A stretch of DNA of 64,000 nucleotides from Sphingoaurantiacus capsulatus (GTDB lineage Bacteria > Pseudomonadota > Alphaproteobacteria > Sphingomonadales > Sphingomonadaceae): the NCBI RefSeq assembly GCF_042648405.1, contig NZ_JBHRXV010000010.1, positions 124,001 through 188,000 on the forward strand, read 5' to 3'. The notes beneath the pieces are model-generated. The model made no database searches, had not been told where the DNA came from, and worked only from the letters and a program-made list of their open reading frames with translations. Made by a program: the position numbers and the translations under genes. Shown here piece after piece: positions 60,085 to 64,000 of the stretch. Numbering within the stretch: the stretch's first letter is position 1; each line of letters starts with the position of its first letter.

Positions 60085-61095
60085 CTAGGCGGGCGCGATC
60101 CAGCCTTCAAGCTCGCGGGCGACGAGCGTGCGCAGCATCGCGACGCCGCGTGTCGAGGCGTTGAGGCAGGGGAGGTAGGCGAAGCGCTCGCCCCCGGCGT
60201 GCTCGAAGCTCTCGCGGCCCTGGATGGCGATCTCCTCGAGCGTTTCGAGGCAGTCGGCGGCGAAGCCCGGCGCCACCACCGCGACGCGCCTGATGCCCTC
60301 GCCGGGCAGCGCGCGCAGGGTGGGGTCGGTATAGGGCTTCAGCCATTCGGCGCGGCCAAAGCGCGACTGGAAGGTGAGGCGTAGCTTCCCCTCCGGCCAG
60401 CCCAGCTTTTCGCGCAGCAATCGCGCCGTCTTCTGGCAGTGGCAATGGTAGGGATCGCCAAGCTTCAACGTGCGGGCCGGCATGCCGTGAAAGGATGCCA
60501 GCACCACCTCGGGCTCGAAGTCGAGCGTCGCGAGGCCTGCCTCGACAGAGGCAGCCAGTGCATCGATGTAAGCCGCGTCGTCATGATAGGGCGGCAGCGT
60601 GCGCAGCGCCGGCTGCCAGCGCCAGCCGTTCAAGGTCGCGAAGACCTTGTCCATCACCGTCGCCGTCGTCGCCGCTGAATATTGCGGATAGAGCGGCGCG
60701 ATCAGGATGCGCGTGCACCCCGCTTCCTTCAGCGCCGCCAGCCGCGCTGGGATCGACGGGCTGCCGTAGCGCATCGCCCAGTCGACCAGCGCGCCCGGCA
60801 CGATCGGCTGCAGTGCGGCGGCCTGCGCACGGGTAATGACGCGCAGCGGCGAATCCCCGGCGTCGTGGTCCCAGACCTTGGCGTAGTTGGCCGCCGACTT
60901 CTTCGGCCGGGTGTTGAGGATGATGCCGCGCAGGATCGGCTGCCACAGCAGCGCGGGGATTTCGACCACGCGCCGATCCGACAGGAACTCGCGCAGATAG
61001 CGCTTCACCGCGGCGGGCGAGGCGTCGTCGGGGGTGCCGAGATTGACGAGCAGCACGCCGACCTGGGGCGCGGGGATCGTCGGATGGTCGGACAC
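60085..61095 (-). CDS. hemH: ferrochelatase
   Basis: A 336-residue ferrochelatase that inserts iron into protoporphyrin IX. VGVLLVNLGTPD, PLYPQYSAATTATVMD, the active His in VVLASFHGMPAR and GDPYHCHCQKTA are standard. Two in-frame GTGs occur (61101, 61095); only 61095 leaves a proper gap (6 bp) from GGAGG. The start region lies in the outer arm of an inverted-repeat element, which therefore supplies the ribosome-binding site. Confidence 0.93.
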   Translation of the reverse strand: MSDHPTIPAPQVGVLLVNLGTPDDASPAAVKRYLREFLSDRRVVEIPALLWQPILRGIILNTRPKKSAANYAKVWDHDAGDSPLRVITRAQAAALQPIVPGALVDWAMRYGSPSIPARLAALKEAGCTRILIAPLYPQYSAATTATVMDKVFATLNGWRWQPALRTLPPYHDDAAYIDALAASVEAGLATLDFEPEVVLASFHGMPARTLKLGDPYHCHCQKTARLLREKLGWPEGKLRLTFQSRFGRAEWLKPYTDPTLRALPGEGIRRVAVVAPGFAADCLETLEEIAIQGRESFEHAGGERFAYLPCLNASTRGVAMLRTLVARELEGWIAPA

Positions 61096-61266
61096 CCTCA
61101 CCCTCCCACCGCTTCGCGGCGGGCCCCTCCCTCTCCCGCAAGCGGGCGAGGGGAGTTGGCCGTAGGGTCGCCAACACGTCTTTCATGGGCAAGGCGACGC
61201 GGAGATTTCGACGTGGCCTGCCGACCGCGTCCCTCGCCCGCCTGCGGGAGAGGTAAAGTGAGGGTG
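61093..61266. repeat. Nested inverted-repeat element, family B, at the hemH 5' end
   Basis: Outer arms CACCCTCAC (61093-61101) and GTGAGGGTG (61258-61266). Inner arms of 23 bp at 61130-61152 and 61231-61253 (CCTCTCCCGCAAGCGGGCGA and complement, one difference). This is a different family from the CGTCAT elements. Confidence 0.85.
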
Positions 61267-61276
61267 TTCTTCTTCC

Positions 61277-63508
61277 TCACCCCAGCTTCTTCCCCGCAAA
61301 CGGCAAATCCCGCACCCGCAGCCCCGTCGCCGCGAACACGGCATTGGCCAGCGCCGGCGCCACCGGCGGCACGCCCGGTTCGCCGACGCCGCCCGGCGTT
61401 TCGCTCGACGGCACGATATGCACGTCGATCTCTGGGCTCTCCGCCATCGACAGCAGCGGGTAGGCGTCGAAGTTCGATTGCTCGGCCACGCCGTTGGCAA
61501 AAGTGATCGCGCCGTGAAGCGCCGCCGAGAGCCCGAAGATGATGCCGCCTTCCATCTGCTGGCGCACGATGTCGGGGTTCACCACCCGGCCGCAATCGAC
61601 GGCGCAGGTGACGCGGACGACCTGAACCTGGCCTTCCTTCACCGCGACCTCGACGACCTGCGCGACGATCGAGCCGAAGCTTTCGTGGAGCGCGATGCCC
61701 TGCGCGCTGCCGTCCTCGCCCGCGCCCATAAACCCCGCTTCGGCGGCGGCGGTGCGCAGCACCTCGGCGTGGCGCGGCGACTTGGCCAACAGGCGCAGGC
61801 GGAAGGTCAGCGGGTCGACGCCGGCGGCCTGCGCCAGCTCGTCGATGAAGCTTTCGACGAAGAAGGCGGTGTAGCTGTGGCCGACCGAGCGCCAGAAGCC
61901 CAAGGGCACCGGCGTTTCGATCGCCGCATGCTCCACCCGCACCGCGCCGAAGTCGTAGGGCATGTGCAGCGCGCCCTCGAGCGCCATCGCATCCGGCCCG
62001 CTGCCGCCCGCCATCGACGGCAGGTTGCGCGCCATGAAGCTGGGGCCGACGTTAGGAACGGCGATGCGCGAGGTCCACGCGGCGACGCGTTTGTCGCCGC
62101 CGATCTTGGCGCGCATCCGCGCCTTCGCCGCCGGGCGGAACTTGTCGTGCCGCGTATCCTCCTCGCGCGTCCAGATCAGCTGGACCGGGCGCTCGACCTC
62201 TTGCGCGATCAGCGCCGCTTGCACGCAGGCATCGACCTCCGCCTTCCGCCCGAAGCCGCCGCCGAGCAGGGTGGGGAACACCGTCACGTCGCTCTCGGCA
62301 AAGCCCGTCGCCTTCGCCACCGCCCAGTTCACGAGCGACGCCGATTGCGTCGGCGCCCAGAGCTCGCAGCGCCCGTCGACGATGCGCGCCGTCGCGGTCA
62401 TCGGCTCAAGGCAGGCGTGGGCAAGGAAGGGCACCGCGTAGGTGGCCTGCACGATGCCCTGGCCGGTCAGCTTGTCGGCAGCGTCATTCTCGTCGCGGAA
62501 CGCCTCGGCATCGTCGCCGGCCAGCGCGTCGTCGAGCGCTTTCCCGATCGCGACGCTCGACGCCAGCGTGTCCGGCGTCTCGAAGGTCGCCTTGATCTTG
62601 TCGAGCCCGGTGCGCGCGCCCCACCAGGTGTCGGCGACCACTGCGACGAAGTCCGGCCCCTCGACCACGCCGACGATCCCCGGCTGGCCGCGCACCTCGG
62701 TACTGTCGACCTCGTTCAGTTCGGGCCCGTCAACATGGCCGGCGCGCACCGCGGCATAGGCCATGTTCGGCAGCCGCACGTCGGTGCCGAAGCGCGCCGA
62801 GCCGTCGACCTTCGACGGCACGTCGAGGCGCGGCAGGGATCGGCCGATCAGCCGGGGCGTTTTGCGCAGCGGCGGGTTCGACGGCGCCTCGGCGGGGTCG
62901 ATCTCGTCGACCAGCTCGGCGAAGCGCAGCTTCTTGCCCTGATGCTCGACGAAGCCGTTGGCGGTGTCGCAGGCGGTCCAGTCCACCCCCCACTGCTTCG
63001 CCGCGGCCATGCACAGGAGCACCCGCGCCGACGCGCCGGCGATGCGTAGCGTATCGAAATAGGAGGTGACCGAATTGCTGCCGCCGGTCAGCTGCAGCGA
63101 ATAGCGCTCGGCGATCTCGGTCAGCGCCCAGCGCCCCATGCCCTGCAGCATCGACGGCAGCCCGGCAGCCATGCCGGTGGCGATATAGGTGTTGGCGTAG
63201 ATCGGGTGCAGCGGCGCCGGCTCGACGCCGACGGTACGCCAGTCGGCGCCCAGCTCGTCGGCGAGGATCTGCGGCAGCCCGGTATAGACCCCCTGGCCCA
63301 TTTCCGCCTGCGGCACCGCGATGATGACCCGTCCCGAACTGTCGATCTTCACCCAGCCGTTGACCAGCGTCTCACCCTCGCGCGCGGTCCAGTTGAGCGC
63401 GCGATCCCGCGGCCACACCGCATAACCGATGACCAACCCGGCCCCGACGCCCGCCCCGATCAGGAACTTGCGACGGTTGACGGTGGGGAGGTTGAGCTTC
63501 GACGCCAT
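61277..63508 (-). CDS. molybdopterin-binding subunit of a xanthine-dehydrogenase-family oxidoreductase (IorB-like)
   Basis: A 743-residue protein with a Tat-type signal (NRRKFLIGAGVGAGLVIG) and the large molybdenum-subunit fold of the isoquinoline 1-oxidoreductase beta-type: PQAEMGQGVYTGLPQILADE, FPTLLGGGFGRKAEVDACVQ and GVGEPGVPPVAPALANAV with the catalytic Glu. It should be exported folded and hydroxylate or oxidise a small aromatic or aldehyde. The small [2Fe-2S] subunit expected as partner is not next to it in the window. Confidence 0.9.
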   Translation of the reverse strand: MASKLNLPTVNRRKFLIGAGVGAGLVIGYAVWPRDRALNWTAREGETLVNGWVKIDSSGRVIIAVPQAEMGQGVYTGLPQILADELGADWRTVGVEPAPLHPIYANTYIATGMAAGLPSMLQGMGRWALTEIAERYSLQLTGGSNSVTSYFDTLRIAGASARVLLCMAAAKQWGVDWTACDTANGFVEHQGKKLRFAELVDEIDPAEAPSNPPLRKTPRLIGRSLPRLDVPSKVDGSARFGTDVRLPNMAYAAVRAGHVDGPELNEVDSTEVRGQPGIVGVVEGPDFVAVVADTWWGARTGLDKIKATFETPDTLASSVAIGKALDDALAGDDAEAFRDENDAADKLTGQGIVQATYAVPFLAHACLEPMTATARIVDGRCELWAPTQSASLVNWAVAKATGFAESDVTVFPTLLGGGFGRKAEVDACVQAALIAQEVERPVQLIWTREEDTRHDKFRPAAKARMRAKIGGDKRVAAWTSRIAVPNVGPSFMARNLPSMAGGSGPDAMALEGALHMPYDFGAVRVEHAAIETPVPLGFWRSVGHSYTAFFVESFIDELAQAAGVDPLTFRLRLLAKSPRHAEVLRTAAAEAGFMGAGEDGSAQGIALHESFGSIVAQVVEVAVKEGQVQVVRVTCAVDCGRVVNPDIVRQQMEGGIIFGLSAALHGAITFANGVAEQSNFDAYPLLSMAESPEIDVHIVPSSETPGGVGEPGVPPVAPALANAVFAATGLRVRDLPFAGKKLG

Positions 63509-63577
63509 GGCGGAGGGTTAGCGTGGGGCGGGGAGGGGCGCTAGGGGGTGCGGCGGTCGATACAGGCAGCAGCGCGG

Positions 63578-63949
63578 CTAGGCATGAAGAGGAAGCTCGC
63601 TTGCCAGCCAGTCGCGTAAGCGACGCGCGTCAGCTTCCGTTTCAATGCGCGCTTTGATCTCACCGCCCCGATTCGTGGTGAGCGAAAGTGACAAATGCTC
63701 GATCGAACGCGCGAGATGTGGTGTGGCTTTGAGCGCCGGCTTGCGGACGTAGAACGTCAGGTGAGCTTTTGCCGGTACCCAAGAGAACAGATATCGATTG
63801 TGGTCGTCGTGTAACCGGACAGCACTGACGAAGCCGGAATTATGGGATGGGGTGAGCCCTAGCTGCGGCATCGCATTCAGCAAGAAGCGGTGGGCCGCCC
63901 GCGTTGCTTCGCTGGCGATCTTCGCTTCGACATCCCGATCCTTGCGCAT
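63578..63949 (-). CDS. hypothetical protein
   Basis: A 123-residue soluble protein that I do not recognise. SGFVSAVRLHDDHNRYLFSW and LTFYVRKPALKATPHLAR suggest a small alpha/beta domain. The start ATG 63949 is preferred over the GTG just before it. Base composition looks lower in GC than in its neighbours. Confidence 0.5.
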   Translation of the reverse strand: MRKDRDVEAKIASEATRAAHRFLLNAMPQLGLTPSHNSGFVSAVRLHDDHNRYLFSWVPAKAHLTFYVRKPALKATPHLARSIEHLSLSLTTNRGGEIKARIETEADARRLRDWLASELPLHA

Positions 63950-64000
63950 CACGTTTCTTCTTTCTTGGCAGATAGGCCGCTCGGCTTGCGCCGCTCGCTC

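Overview
The window is high-GC chromosomal DNA from an alphaproteobacterium, most likely a sphingomonad (Sphingomonas or a close relative). The basis is family-level recognition: the long N-terminal extension on ribosomal protein S9, an HWE-type bacteriophytochrome kinase, UrcA and large TonB-receptor genes, the alphaproteobacterial RNase E layout, and GTG/TTG starts with many 4-bp ATGA/GTGA gene overlaps. No replication origin, rRNA operon, CRISPR array or complete prophage is visible. Coding density is high, so most long opposite-strand open frames are GC-rich shadows.

Layout. 1-3.6 kb: the 5' end of ruvX coupled to a DUF3089 lipase-like gene, a D-aminoacylase relative and a small membrane or lipoprotein. 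3.7-8.1 kb: the gatC, gatA and gatB genes of the tRNA-dependent amidotransferase, interrupted between gatC and gatA by a repeat-bounded GIY-YIG endonuclease gene, then a PPOX-type flavoprotein. 8.1-9.2 kb: tRNA-Pro(GGG), followed by an AT-richer insert of about 1 kb that ends in a second copy of the tRNA 3' end. 9.2-9.5 kb: a long interrupted hairpin with a minus-strand terminator (candidate non-coding RNA). 9.5-22 kb: an exported protein and a Wzi-like outer-membrane protein, a beta-propeller, a coupled minus-strand run (argC, DUF1697, GNAT, gamma carbonic anhydrase, GFA), redox genes including a DsbD-like reductase, an M19 dipeptidase relative and a NarL-type two-component pair. 22-30 kb: rplM-rpsI, heme A synthase, three small lipoproteins, DsbA, an M48/TPR protease and RNase E. 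30.8-41.7 kb: cell-wall amidase, heme oxygenase plus bacteriophytochrome, PBP1A, prfB with its programmed frameshift, an MscS channel, metC and sseA. 42.6-45.4 kb: queuosine precursor genes queF, queE and queC, with a terminated leader or small RNA upstream of queC, and a LysR regulator. 45.5-50.3 kb: a TonB receptor and a PadR regulator separated by a cluster of inverted repeats, then a 168-bp MITE-like palindrome abutting a methyltransferase gene. 50.4-64 kb: metallo-beta-lactamase-fold protein, LytS-type kinase, purEK, a large unrecognised exported protein, small ORFs, UrcA, DUF6624, a ribbon-helix-helix protein with an inverted repeat over its own start, phbB, hemH and a molybdopterin oxidoreductase.

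Functional links. BphO makes the biliverdin that the adjacent phytochrome binds. QueC, QueE and QueF supply consecutive steps of queuosine precursor synthesis. DsbA and the DsbD-like protein are separate envelope thiol-redox factors. PurE and PurK act as a pair. The less ordinary material lies between the genes: several repeat families with compensatory stem changes, a possible small mobile GIY-YIG cassette, a tRNA-associated insert, a TA-flanked MITE, two or three candidate structured RNAs, and several well-defined inverted-repeat operator candidates.
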